Assembly (NCBI RefSeq): GCF_003576645.1
Contig: NC_044930.1
Coordinates: forward strand, 4,827,545 to 4,891,544
From: Ipomoea triloba
Taxonomy: Eukaryota; Streptophyta; Magnoliopsida; Solanales; Convolvulaceae
Length of the DNA: 64,000 nt
Direction of reading: 5' to 3'
This document shows, piece after piece, positions 31,487 to 41,768 of the stretch. The position numbers and the translations under genes were made by a program. How positions within the stretch are numbered: the stretch's first letter is position 1; each line of letters starts with the position of its first letter. The notes under the pieces were generated by a model that made no database searches, was not told the origin of the DNA, and saw only the letters and a list, made by a program, of their open reading frames with translations.

Positions 31487-34400
31487 TCAATTCCTGCGAA
31501 CTCTGCGTCCTAGTCCTGGAGATTTTCTTCCGCGTTGTCGGGGACCGAATAGCCGTATTAAAACTTCATCAAGTTGTTGGTATGCTTCCCTACATCTCTT
31601 GTTATGCAAAAGCATCCACAGGTACGCCCCTAAACCCACAGCAAATCCCAAAGCAGAAGATACGTATTCCCATTTGATCTCAGTGGAGCCACCATCAATT
31701 TCTATCTCAGATCGGCCGCCATTGGAAGTTTTTGGTGATTTGCAACTTTTTGGGAGAGGAAAACCACACAATTCTTGATTGCCTATGTAAGAATCTGGTC
31801 CAAATGTATTAAGTTGATTGCCTGTTGGAATCATACCAGAAAGTTTGTTGAATGATAAATTCATGACTGAAAGGAATGTGAGTTTTGCTAGCTGTGTCGG
31901 GATTTCTCCACCAAGCTGATTTGCTGAAAAGTCCAATGATTCAATCATTTTCAAATTTCCAATTGTTTCAGGGATATTTCCTGTGAGACCATTATGCGAT
32001 AGGTTGAGAACATAAAGTGAAGTGAGAGCCCCAATGGATTCGGGTATAACCCCATAGAAATTATTGCATGAGAAATCAACAAATGTGAATACTTTGAGAA
32101 TTTTCACCATTTCCATCTCCATCCCTTTCCAGGTTACCATTAATATATCCTTGTAGTATTCATATGGATCATGTTTTGGTTCATGTCCAATTACACCAAT
32201 CCTATTTCCAATTAAACTTAGGTGGTTAAACATGATATATTGTCCCGATTCTGCAGTATCTTCATCAATAATCATTCTTTTCCAGTTTAAGAACTTCCAG
32301 GAGAGTTTTCCACTGAAATTATTGGAAGCAATATCAATAATCTGCAAATTTGGCCAAATATGATTGGCATGAACACATTGAAGGTCACCGTGGAAGTTAT
32401 TGGATCGCAAGACTAGCACACGCAGGCTTGATAAGTTCTTCAATGTGCATGGGAAGGTATCTACAATGTTGTTGCTCCCAACATTTAGAACTTCCAATAA
32501 AGAACAATTTATCAGTGATTTTGGAATCTTCCCTTCAAACAAATTCCTGCTGAGGTCTAATGTTTGTAGAGAACAATAAATTGTAAAGGAATCGGGTACA
32601 CTACCATGGATTTCGTTTTTCCTAAGGATTAATACTCCGAGACGGTTAAAACTGTTAAATAGACAGGACGGAAGTGTGCCACCCAATTCATTGTCGGATA
32701 GATCAAGTATTTTCAGATGATAGCTAGCATTGCATATAGATTCAGGAATTGTCCCGGTGAAGCTATTATTTGCAAGGGACAAGAAATAAGCATTTCTAGC
32801 AAAACTCCCAAGACCAAATGGGATGGAACCATTGAAAAAATTGTGTGAGTAATCAAGATGAATAGGTCCATCACCATCATTACACGCAGGTGGAATAGGA
32901 AGTGGTCCTTGCAATTGATTTGAGTGCAGGTCAAGTACAGTGAGACTACTTGGAATTGTATAAGGCTTTTCAAGACTTTCTAAGAAATTACAAGAGAGAT
33001 TCAGATGATATAGACTTCCATTACCCAGTTTCCATATCCATGATGGTATTTCCCCTCTAATTTCATTGTTCGACAAGTTTAATCCTCTGAGGTTGGTGAG
33101 CTTTTGGAGACTTTCAAACTCTATCATTTCACCTAAGGAGTTGGAAGAAAGATCCAAGTCACTCAACATTGGAAATTCAAAGAAATACTCTGGAAAAGAC
33201 CCATTTAGACGATTAGAACTCAAATAGAGACTATCCAATTGTGAGGTAGATACATTCACATATTCATCACCAAGACCATCAAATGAATTGTTGGGAAGAT
33301 CTAGCATATTCAATGATGGAAGTGAAAACAAAGATGATGGTATCTTCCCACCTAAAAAGTTGGAAGAAAGATGCAATTCACTCAACTTTGGAAATTCAAA
33401 GAAGTACTTTGGAAATGACCCACTTAGACGATTAGAACTCAAATGGAGCGTTTGCAATTGTGAGGTAGATACATTCACATATTCATCACTAAGCCCATCA
33501 AATGAATTGTTGGAAAGATCTAGCGTCTTCAATGATGGAAGTGAAAACAAAGATGATTGTATCTTCCCACCTAAGGAGTTGGAAGAAAGATCCAAGCCAC
33601 TCAACATTGGAAATTCAAAGAAATACTCTGGAAAAGACCCATTTAGACGATTAGAACTCAAATAGAGACTATCCAATTGTGAGGTAGATACATTCACATA
33701 TTCATCACCAAGACCATCAAATGAATTGTTGGAAAGATCTAGATTCCACAATGATGGAAGTGAAAACAAAGATGCTTGTATCTTCCCACCTAAGGAGTTA
33801 GAAGAAAGAACCAAGCTACTCAACATTGGAAATTCAAAGAAGTACTTTGGAAATGATCCACTTAGATGATTAGAACTCAAATGGAGCGTTTGCAATTGTG
33901 AGGTAGATACATTCACATATTCATCACTAAGCCCATCAAATGAATTGTTGGAAAGATCTAGCGTCTTCAATGATGGAAGTGAAAACAAAGATGATTGTAT
34001 CTTCCCACCTAAGGAGTTGGAAGAAAGATCCAAGTCACTCAACATTGGAAATTCAAAGAAATACTCTGGAAAAGACCCATTTAGACGATTAGAACTCAAA
34101 TAGAGACTATCCAATTGTGAGGTAGATACATTCACATATTCATCACCAAGACCATCAAATGAATTGTTGGAAAGATCTAGTGTCTGCAATGATGGAAGTG
34201 AAAACAGGGATGGGGGAATTCTTCCAGAGATAAAATTTGACTCTAAATTTAGGTACACAATTTTTGAAAAGCCTTCAAAATGTTTAGAAGAAAGTGGACC
34301 TGTCAAGCCATTAAGAGAAAAATCTATGCTGGTAAGGTTCTTTGAAGATAGAAAATGTGGGATTGAGCCAGTGAAGTGGTTAAACGAGAAATCCACATGA

Positions 34401-35371
34401 GTGAGACTCGTAAGTTGTGCCATGGTAGAGGGAATTGATCCACTGAAATTGCAACCGTAGAGAACGAGCCTAGACAAGTTGCTAAGATTACTAATGGATG
34501 CTGGTAACGAACCAGAAAATTGAGTGGCAGCTACTGAGATCATCCGAAGTGATCCATTCTCAGGAAATGATGGGAAACCGCCACTAAGATCATTATTGTA
34601 TTCCAAACTCAATTCCTGTAAACCATGTATCAAAAATATCTCTCTTGGGAATTCTCCCTGCAGCATACAACGACTAAGGTTCAAGGTCTTCAGGTTTGAG
34701 AAATTGGCTAAGAATTTTGGAACTACTGTACTGGAAAGATCAACACCAACAAGATAAATTTGTCTAAGTTGAGTCGAGTTCTCAAAGAATTGGTTTAGAT
34801 TTGGAATCTCAAGTGCAAATCCCCAATCTATTGAGAGGTCAAGAGTTACCAACCTTGTGAGTCTTGATATTCCATTCGGGATCTGCCCTCCAAAACCAGC
34901 ATTTGACAAATTGAGATATGTCAAGTTGGTAAGATTATAGATCTGAACTGGAATTGGAGTCAAATGGAAGTCGTTGTAAGCCAAATTTAGCCTCTCAAGG
35001 TATTGAAGACTGAATAGAGCGCTTGAATTGTGAATACCATCTTCTGTATCAATCCCTTCATTGTCGAGAATCAAGCTGATGACACGACCTGAGGTGTCAC
35101 ATTCCACCCCAGGCCAAACACAACAGTCGTGGTGTGTGGTGTGGTTCCAGCGCGCAAGCTTGGTTGAAGTTGTTGAGTCGAAGTTGAGGCTGCTCCGGAA
35201 CTGCAACAACAACATTTTCTGATGGCTCAAGCATTGGGATTGGGATTGGGCTGCCACCATTGAGATGCTGATGAAGCCCCCTACTGATACTAATATTATT
35301 TGCAGCAGCAGAAAGCAGGAGGATATGAAGAAGAAGAAGAAAAGGCGGCATTGAAGGACTGGAGTTTTCAT
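31487..35371 (-). CDS. RLP3: LRR receptor-like protein, intact (1,294 aa)
   Basis: A single-exon Ve1/Cf-like receptor protein, the only open member of the cluster. Residues 1-40 are a hydrophobic signal peptide; the cap has HHDCCVWPGVECDTSG; extracellular LRRs fill most of residues 95-1160. An island with no LRR pattern lies before the last four repeats (around YEYYKDILMVTWKGMEMEM), typical of this family. The GNQELCGFPLPKSC cap, an acidic segment, one transmembrane helix (about 1234-1255, with GFAVGLGAYLWMLL) and a 39-residue basic cytoplasmic tail follow. It has no kinase. It is longer than the roughly 1,050 residues of tomato Ve1 (from memory) because of the 219-bp LRR array. Members of this family perceive microbial or damage signals at the plasma membrane; the ligand is unknown. 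The start is the first ATG and matches RLP1 and RLP2. Confidence 0.9.
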   Translation of the reverse strand: MKTPVLQCRLFFFFFISSCFLLLQIILVSVGGFISISMVAAQSQSQCLSHQKMLLLQFRSSLNFDSTTSTKLARWNHTTHHDCCVWPGVECDTSGRVISLILDNEGIDTEDGIHNSSALFSLQYLERLNLAYNDFHLTPIPVQIYNLTNLTYLNLSNAGFGGQIPNGISRLTRLVTLDLSIDWGFALEIPNLNQFFENSTQLRQIYLVGVDLSSTVVPKFLANFSNLKTLNLSRCMLQGEFPREIFLIHGLQELSLEYNNDLSGGFPSFPENGSLRMISVAATQFSGSLPASISNLSNLSRLVLYGCNFSGSIPSTMAQLTSLTHVDFSFNHFTGSIPHFLSSKNLTSIDFSLNGLTGPLSSKHFEGFSKIVYLNLESNFISGRIPPSLFSLPSLQTLDLSNNSFDGLGDEYVNVSTSQLDSLYLSSNRLNGSFPEYFFEFPMLSDLDLSSNSLGGKIQSSLFSLPSLKTLDLSNNSFDGLSDEYVNVSTSQLQTLHLSSNHLSGSFPKYFFEFPMLSSLVLSSNSLGGKIQASLFSLPSLWNLDLSNNSFDGLGDEYVNVSTSQLDSLYLSSNRLNGSFPEYFFEFPMLSGLDLSSNSLGGKIQSSLFSLPSLKTLDLSNNSFDGLSDEYVNVSTSQLQTLHLSSNRLSGSFPKYFFEFPKLSELHLSSNFLGGKIPSSLFSLPSLNMLDLPNNSFDGLGDEYVNVSTSQLDSLYLSSNRLNGSFPEYFFEFPMLSDLDLSSNSLGEMIEFESLQKLTNLRGLNLSNNEIRGEIPSWIWKLGNGSLYHLNLSCNFLESLEKPYTIPSSLTVLDLHSNQLQGPLPIPPACNDGDGPIHLDYSHNFFNGSIPFGLGSFARNAYFLSLANNSFTGTIPESICNASYHLKILDLSDNELGGTLPSCLFNSFNRLGVLILRKNEIHGSVPDSFTIYCSLQTLDLSRNLFEGKIPKSLINCSLLEVLNVGSNNIVDTFPCTLKNLSSLRVLVLRSNNFHGDLQCVHANHIWPNLQIIDIASNNFSGKLSWKFLNWKRMIIDEDTAESGQYIMFNHLSLIGNRIGVIGHEPKHDPYEYYKDILMVTWKGMEMEMVKILKVFTFVDFSCNNFYGVIPESIGALTSLYVLNLSHNGLTGNIPETIGNLKMIESLDFSANQLGGEIPTQLAKLTFLSVMNLSFNKLSGMIPTGNQLNTFGPDSYIGNQELCGFPLPKSCKSPKTSNGGRSEIEIDGGSTEIKWEYVSSALGFAVGLGAYLWMLLHNKRCREAYQQLDEVLIRLFGPRQRGRKSPGLGRRVRRN
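33150..34250 (-). repeat. Tandem array of 219-bp LRR triplets in RLP3
   Basis: The marker word CAATGATGGAAGTGAAAAC recurs at 33311, 33530, 33749, 33968 and 34187, always 219 bp apart (73 residues, three LRRs). Two versions alternate: one with SQLDSLYLSSNRLNGSFPEY and one with SQLQTLHLSSN.LSGSFPKY. The order from the N-terminus is D, Q, D, Q, D, so the real repeat unit is a 438-bp dimer. Near-identity of copies points to recent unequal exchange. Confidence 0.9.
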
Positions 35372-36908
35372 TGCACAAAGGAAATTAAAGGCTCAATCTA
35401 TCACAATTATATTTTGGGATGCTTTGAATTGAAGTGAATGCATGAGGTTAACATATATATATCATGTCAGTCGGAGTTGTCTGATCTTGAGTCTTGACTG
35501 GCGGCCAACCTTTAGCTTATAGTTCACGGTGCGTGATAGGTATTGCAGAATTGAAGACTCTGGTTTCTGAGAACGTGAGACGCCAATTAATAATGGCTTC
35601 TAATTCACGTTGATAGGACGTAATCCCCAATCTCAAATGTTGACCGCCACTCAACATATAAATGCAAAGCCTCATAATTCCCAGAAATCAATATGCATGT
35701 TTTGTGTAGCTCCCAATTTATATTCATAATTCCCAGAAATCAACATATAAATGCAAAGCCTCAATATGTTCTAACTTTGTAATAATAATAATGATGATGA
35801 GTATTTTTTTTTTGTATTACTATTATAACAATAAAATTTGTAGGTGTACAGTAAGCGAAAACTCACGATATTTCTTTTCTTTTATTTTATTTCTTTTTAA
35901 TAATTTTTTTTTGCAACTCTTTTTTCATCTATGATAAGAATTAAAATATTTACTTATTGTAATTATTCCCAAGGTGTTTAATTGTTTAACGCTTAAAGGT
36001 GATATTGATTCAATCTTGTTTCAAATGTGGAACCATTGAATAAATCCAATAACTGCAAATTGAACCTCCTATTTGCTGTTCTCAATTTTTTAACAGAAAT
36101 CAGTTTGTCTTATTAGGGGGAAAACAAATACGATGTTAAACAAAAATCCTAACATCACCATCAATAACTAGGCTGCGAATCAAAGTATTGTACACTCCAA
36201 AGTGAAACTCACGTCAAGATGTCTGTGAAACTTGTCTTCAAATGCACAACACTTTTCTTGTTGCCGTGAAAGAATGATTTTTTTTAGTGTTCTTGCATGC
36301 ACCTCTTGACGTGCAAATTAAAGTCTTCTCCGAATTAATTAATTGTGAGACATTGCCACATCGGTGACTGGTCTTTGACCATGCATACAAATTAATTACA
36401 CCACCAACAACTAAGTCTTCTCTAAAATTAACCACCAATGAAGACTTATTTCGCTCCAAGTCTTTTTATACCCCACTACTACGATGTACTAAAGATTGAA
36501 AACATTATTATCTGTATTTACGTACTAGGCTATTAATCAACACATCTTAATCTTTGCAGTGAAGCTCACGTCTGAAGTATTGCAGGTGCCAACCATAGAT
36601 TGTGAAGGTCTTCGTGGTGTGATTTTGAGTGGCGGTCAACCTTAGCATGTAATTCACGTTGATAGGTTTTGCAGAGGACTCTGGTCTCTCGGAAGCCAAC
36701 GTTAGCTTTTGCACAACTTCTAAGAAATTAAAAATGCAAAGCCTCATAATTCCCAGCAATCAAGATGTTTATGAGATCATGTTTTGTGTTGCAGCCAATT
36801 TATTAAATAAATATTAATTTATTCCACGTATTAATACAAACATTAATGTATAAGCTTGTAATGGGAAAAGAAACATTATATTGTATAGTTACGAAATGGC
36901 AAATCATA

Positions 36909-36951
<43 letters not shown>

Positions 36952-37258
36952 GAGTGGTGCCGGATTCTTATCTAGCCTTAGGGAGAGAACAAACTGAATA
37001 TAATGTTGCACAAAAATTCTAACATCACCATCAACAACTAGGCTGTGAATCAAAGTGTTGTACACTCCAAACTTTAAAGTGAAGCTCACTTCTAGATGTC
37101 TATAAAACTTGTTTTCAAATGTGCATCACTTTTCTTTCTGCCGTGAAAGAATGGTTTTTTGAGTACGTATTTTTATATACACTTCTTGACGGTGCAAATT
37201 AAGGTCTTCTCCAAATTAATCAATTATAGGACGTTAGTGATTGGTCTTTTGACAGTGC
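35372..37258. other. RLP3 upstream region, duplicated flanks
   Basis: No gene. Positions 35390-36480 match the upstream flank of RLP2, and 36960-37330 is a third, partial copy of the same flank (words such as GGCTGTGAATCAAAGTGTTG). A TTA trinucleotide run lies at 36911-36951. The third flank suggests a lost or diverged further RLP copy. Confidence 0.55.
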
Positions 37259-37367
37259 ATGAAAATTAATTACACCACCAACTGCCAAGTCTTTTTCAAA
37301 ACTAATCACCAACAAAGACTTGTCCCTAAGCAAAGACGGAGTCAGCTGCCCCCACTCCCACACCCAC

Positions 37368-37370
<3 letters not shown>

Positions 37371-37427
<57 letters not shown>

Positions 37428-37573
37428 GTACGTACTACCACTACCACTACTACCACCACTACTATGTATGTATGTACATACTACTATCACTACTACCACC
37501 ACTACCACCACTACTATGTATGTATGTATGTACATACTACTATCAGTCTATCACTACTACCACCACTACTATG

Positions 37574-37620
<47 letters not shown>

Positions 37621-37800
37621 TACCACTACCACCACCACCACCATCACTACCACTACCATTGCCACTACCGCTACCACTACCACTACTACGACTACGACTA
37701 CTACAACTACTACCACTACCACCGCTACCACTATTACTACTACTACCACTACTACCAGTCTACCACTACTACCACTACCACTACTACAACATAAGAGCAT
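37371..37800. repeat. Compound microsatellite
   Basis: A TA run (37371-37412) passes into a CA run (37413-37427), then long CTA/CAC-type trinucleotides with ATGTATGTATGTA blocks, a second TA run (37577-37616), then more CTA/CAC trinucleotides to about 37795. The ORFs called here are artefacts of the trinucleotide repeat. Confidence 0.9.
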
Positions 37801-38242
37801 TTTAGTCATTTTGTCTCTTCTTACCTTTCAATTTCATGTACGCCTATTCCTGAATACCAAACACTGTAATTTCAATTCCTACTTCATTCGTTGAATTGTA
37901 ATTCCACCGAATTACAATTCTTTTCCCCCTAATTCCTTCCTCCAAACCAAACGGCCCGTTAATATTTATAATAATTATGAGACTAAGTTAAATTTTTTGA
38001 ATAAAAAAGGGAGCAAATTTCTATTGCCAAATTATTCTGTGGACCCTGGTTCAACTTGCAAGGTGGACTTCGACCCAAAATACATAATTTACATATTAAA
38101 TGTTCACTATTTATCTTTTAAAAATTTACAATTTGTGATGAGTCTTTATTATATTCACAAATTCTCAAAACTTAAAAACATAATTTATATTCTAAATATT
38201 TACAATTTCAATACTAAAAATACATCATTTAAAACCTAGATC
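37801..38242. other. Intergenic
   Basis: No gene. It contains TTCAATTC/GAATTGTAATTCC-like words near 37870-37930 that resemble the end of another MITE, then AT-rich DNA. Confidence 0.5.
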
Positions 38243-39051
38243 TAGACCTGGGAATTATCGACACGACCCGTTAACACGACACGAAATCGGACACGAAAAT
38301 AACGGGTTAGTGTTTAGCCTTAACATGTCCCGGGTCGTTAACGGGTTGACCCGTTAAGAACTCGTTATGTTTTCGTGTCTTAACGGGTCAACCCGTTAAA
38401 CCTATTAAGAACCCGTTTAACCCGTTAATATTATCGTGTTAACCCGTTTACACGAACCCGTTTACACAGACACGTTTAGAACCCGCTAAAAATCATTGTC
38501 ATTTAGGTAAGAACCATTGTCTTTACAAAATATATCATGAACATATATGATTAAGAATGAATTTACTACATTAGGCCAAGATCATACACCAATTATTGGT
38601 GTTCAACAATATGAAATTTGAATGTTTATTGTGTTCAATTTTATTCTAAAAACTATTATGAACTTCTTTAATTATGATTTTTGGATGTTATTTTATAATT
38701 TTATGAATGTTATAAATCGAATATTTTTTTAGTTTGTTTGATGGATTGGATTGTATGTTTTATTTCTTTTTTATATAATTTAACTTTAAATTTTAGTTTT
38801 TAATATATCAATAGATTTAGCGGGTTTAAACGGGTTTCGTGTCATATCGTGTCGACACGATCTGAAACCCGTTAACAAAACGTGTCTATCGTGTCAACCC
38901 GTTTAACCTGTTAACAAATCGTGTTCGTGTTCGTGTTACAATTTTAAACCCGTTAACTTTAACGTGTCGTGTTTGTGTTTAGCCTTATCGTGTTTGTGTC
39001 GTTATCGTGTCGACCCGTTAACGAACCCGTATACACGAATTGCCAGGTCTA
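38243..39051. mobile_element. Non-autonomous hAT element
   Basis: The element begins TAGACCTGG and ends CCAGGTCTA and is flanked by a perfect 8-bp target duplication CCTAGATC (38235-38242 and 39052-39059), the hAT signature. It is 809 bp with no transposase. Both ends, about 230 bp each, are dense in ACCCGTTAAC/AACGGGT-type motifs, in both orientations. Ac transposase binds AAACGG-like subterminal repeats, so these are probable binding sites for the transposase of the autonomous partner. Confidence 0.85.
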
Positions 39052-39236
39052 CCTAGATCCACCGCATAACAACTGATTTCCATTGTATGCACTCACAAGG
39101 TTCCAATTGTAAGCCCAGGCCCAACTACCTGGCCTTCACAGGACAGTAGTTAAAGTGCCTCTACTTGAAACCTAGTTTTTGTGTTGCTAGGGTTCTTTCT
39201 CAAAGCTACCGGGGTTGCGTCTCTGCTTCTGTCGCC

Positions 39237-39439
39237 ATGAGGGCCAAGGTTCGATCTTTCCTTTGCCTTTAACCCTTTCATAAAAATATTACCAGTAAAT
39301 TTTGAGCCTGGACTCTGTTTAAGTTTATATGCGAGAATTAATCTGTTATTCTCCTCTCCTTTGTCTTTTACAGTGGAAAAAGAAGAGAATGAGGAGGTTG
39401 AAGAGGAAGCGCCGAAAGATGAGACAAAGATCCAAGTAG
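39237..39439 (+). CDS. RPL41: 60S ribosomal protein eL41 (25 aa, two exons)
   Basis: Exon 1 (39237-39248) encodes MRAK and exon 2 (39374-39439) encodes 21 residues beginning WKKKRMRRLKRK and ending RQRSK before TAG. The intron is 39249-39373 with GT-AG ends, phase 0. The protein is the very short, almost wholly basic large-subunit protein that sits at the subunit interface of the ribosome; 25 residues is the full length in eukaryotes. The upstream GTTGCTAGGGTTC sequence looks like the usual 5' leader of plant ribosomal protein genes (AAACCCTAG-type box nearby). The 133-codon frame on the opposite strand is a shadow. Start choice is unambiguous, as no other ATG gives the protein. Confidence 0.92.
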
Positions 39440-41768
39440 AATGGTTCGATAAATTCCAAAGAACAAAATTGGAGTAGTTTGTTTCCGTATGGTTAAGAGT
39501 CTTTAGAGTATGAACTTTAGTTCGCAATTCTCTCCTGTTTTGATGATACATTTTGAATTTTCAGTTTTATGCACTTGGGAGTCTATCTTTAGCTTAATTA
39601 CGTCTCTGAAGGTTTTTGGCAAGTATATTAAACATTTTTATGCATTTGCTATTGATTTTAACCATTTGAGATTATAGGCAGTATCCTGATATTCTTACGT
39701 TCATTGGATGTGGTTTGATCCAAATTCAGCTATTCTTGTTCTGTCAACCTGAATAATCCAATTCTGGTTGGGTTTACTTTGACACTATGATACTATCTAG
39801 CTGTTTGACCATGCTAATTTGATATTGAGATGATTAGTATGTGTTAAGTGCATTGATCTGTAGCTGCTTGAGGGTGGAGGTAGTTACTACCCAGGCATTT
39901 TTATAATACGTTAGGTTTCCTAGATTATGCCAAACTAATCCTAAGGCTCCAGAACTTGTCCCGTTTAAATGATAATCATGAGTCGCTACATCAATCCCCA
40001 GGTTCTCACTCCTTATCTATGCACAAAGGGGTCTTCTGATCGGAGGTATCCCAATGACCCATTCTTATGGTTCTGTCCAAATTGAGTTATTCTTGTTCTG
40101 TCCATGTGAAAAATCCATTCTTGGTTGGGTTTACTTTGAGACAATCACTTGTCAAGCAGGCTAGCAGCTTAATCTTGCTAAGTAGCCATTGAGATGTTGT
40201 AGCAAGTAGAGGTCATGCCAACCTATAAAGCACAGTAGATTAGAAAGTAGCTAGCTTAGCATCTTATGTTTGAGTTTGAGAAATTAAATATTTTTATATA
40301 TGGATGGTTTATGCCGGGATTCAGATAGTCAGTAATTGGAAGCCCTGCTAGTTTTAATTGGGAATATCTTAATTGACCATTTGAAATCTCATCTTTCTTT
40401 GGGTTTCTCCTAATTTTGAAGGAGTTGCCAGGAAAATATTTTGCTATAAGCCAGTTAGTTATTTATCCAGTGGAATCAGTCTAGTATTACCAGAATGAAT
40501 TGCATGCAAGATCACACATGGAATGCTTTGTATATGAATGTTGTTGCAGCCATTTACAAATTACAAAATCCATGTCTAAATAACTTTAAAAAACATGTGT
40601 TTCAAACAAGTTGGACAAGCGTGAGGCGCTTGCCTGCGTGGCTGTTCATCAGCTATGCCTAAAGTGGCAATTGGATCACACTCAAATCTTAAATTCATGT
40701 ATGGCTAATACAATAATACTAGATATACACAATTTTATACATAACGTTATACAAATTGGCAATAGCTCCAGCGGCCTTGTTTTATTAACTCTTGATATGA
40801 TAATGCAAATTCCTTAATAATCAATAAATATAAATACTGTTTTCAAAAATATATATATATATAAATACTTTTTATTTGTACTTAATAAAATTAGTATATG
40901 TAACATTTTTGTTTGTATGGGGCATCTGTGAGACTAATTGTTTACCACCAGCATTGCAAATGTACTCCTTGATCATCATACATTAATGGACTAAAATAGC
41001 TACTATGGAGTATGGAGAACCAGAATAGTATTATTAAATAATACGGAGTATGATAAAAATAAAATAAAAAAGTCCTTTTTTTCTAGTGTGATTTACATAA
41101 ACGCGAAGTTTATACATTGTACATCCTCGGATAATATTGTAGATTTTTTCGTCACTAAAACAAGTTTATTTTTTTGTCTCGTAACTAGCACAAATGATTG
41201 ATCACCTGACCTCAAGCTCGAAGGCAACAGTAACTAGCACAAATGATTTATCACCTGACCTCAAGCTCGAAGGCAACAGTAACTAGCACAAATGATTGAT
41301 CACCTGACCTCAAGCTCGAAGGCAACAGGGTGGGGGTTAACATCATTGGAATAGGATTTGTAGGGTGTGGGTTGAGTTTCTTGTGTGCATAGTGTAATAG
41401 GGGACTATGAGATTTGCAATTTACCACCTTTAGAGACAAGGTGGCAAACCGACTTATGATTTACCACCTGTAAGAGATTTTAGAACAGAATCCCACAGGC
41501 TAAGATTAATGTTAAGATTTTTTTTTCCTTGACTAAAATGATTGTTCAATCCAATTACACAAATTATTTAGTTATTTTTAATCAAATTTAATTCGGGTTG
41601 AGCATAATTAGAAGAGTAGTTCAGCTCAAATCACAAGTGTAAAAAGACATTTCAGTCATTCAAATCCACCGTGTATGTGTTTTGGCCTGACGAGGCTCCC
41701 GTACGGCCGTACCCCAAGCTCTTGCGGAAGTGTCGAACAGCACTGTGAACCTGGAGAGTTAATTTTCC
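39440..41768. other. Intergenic between eL41 and the aprataxin gene
   Basis: No gene recognised. The first part is the eL41 3' region. Two diverged copies of a roughly 70-bp segment (near 39720 and 40075, sharing GGTTGGGTTTACTTTGA) lie about 350 bp apart. A 49-bp tandem repeat lies at 41181-41327. Confidence 0.55.
41181..41327. repeat. 49-bp tandem repeat, three copies
   Basis: Copies start at 41181, 41230 and 41279, each beginning GTAACTAGCACAAATGATT. The middle copy differs by one base, so the repeat is older than, and different in unit length from, the 42-bp duplications elsewhere. Confidence 0.85.

Noticed and set aside
37259..37894. Thr-, Tyr/His- and Val-rich frames
   Set aside because: Translation of CTA/CAC/TA microsatellites in several frames and both strands.
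39150..39551. 133-codon minus-strand frame over the eL41 gene
   Set aside because: Shadow of eL41 exons and intron; the plus strand gives a complete known protein with good splice sites.
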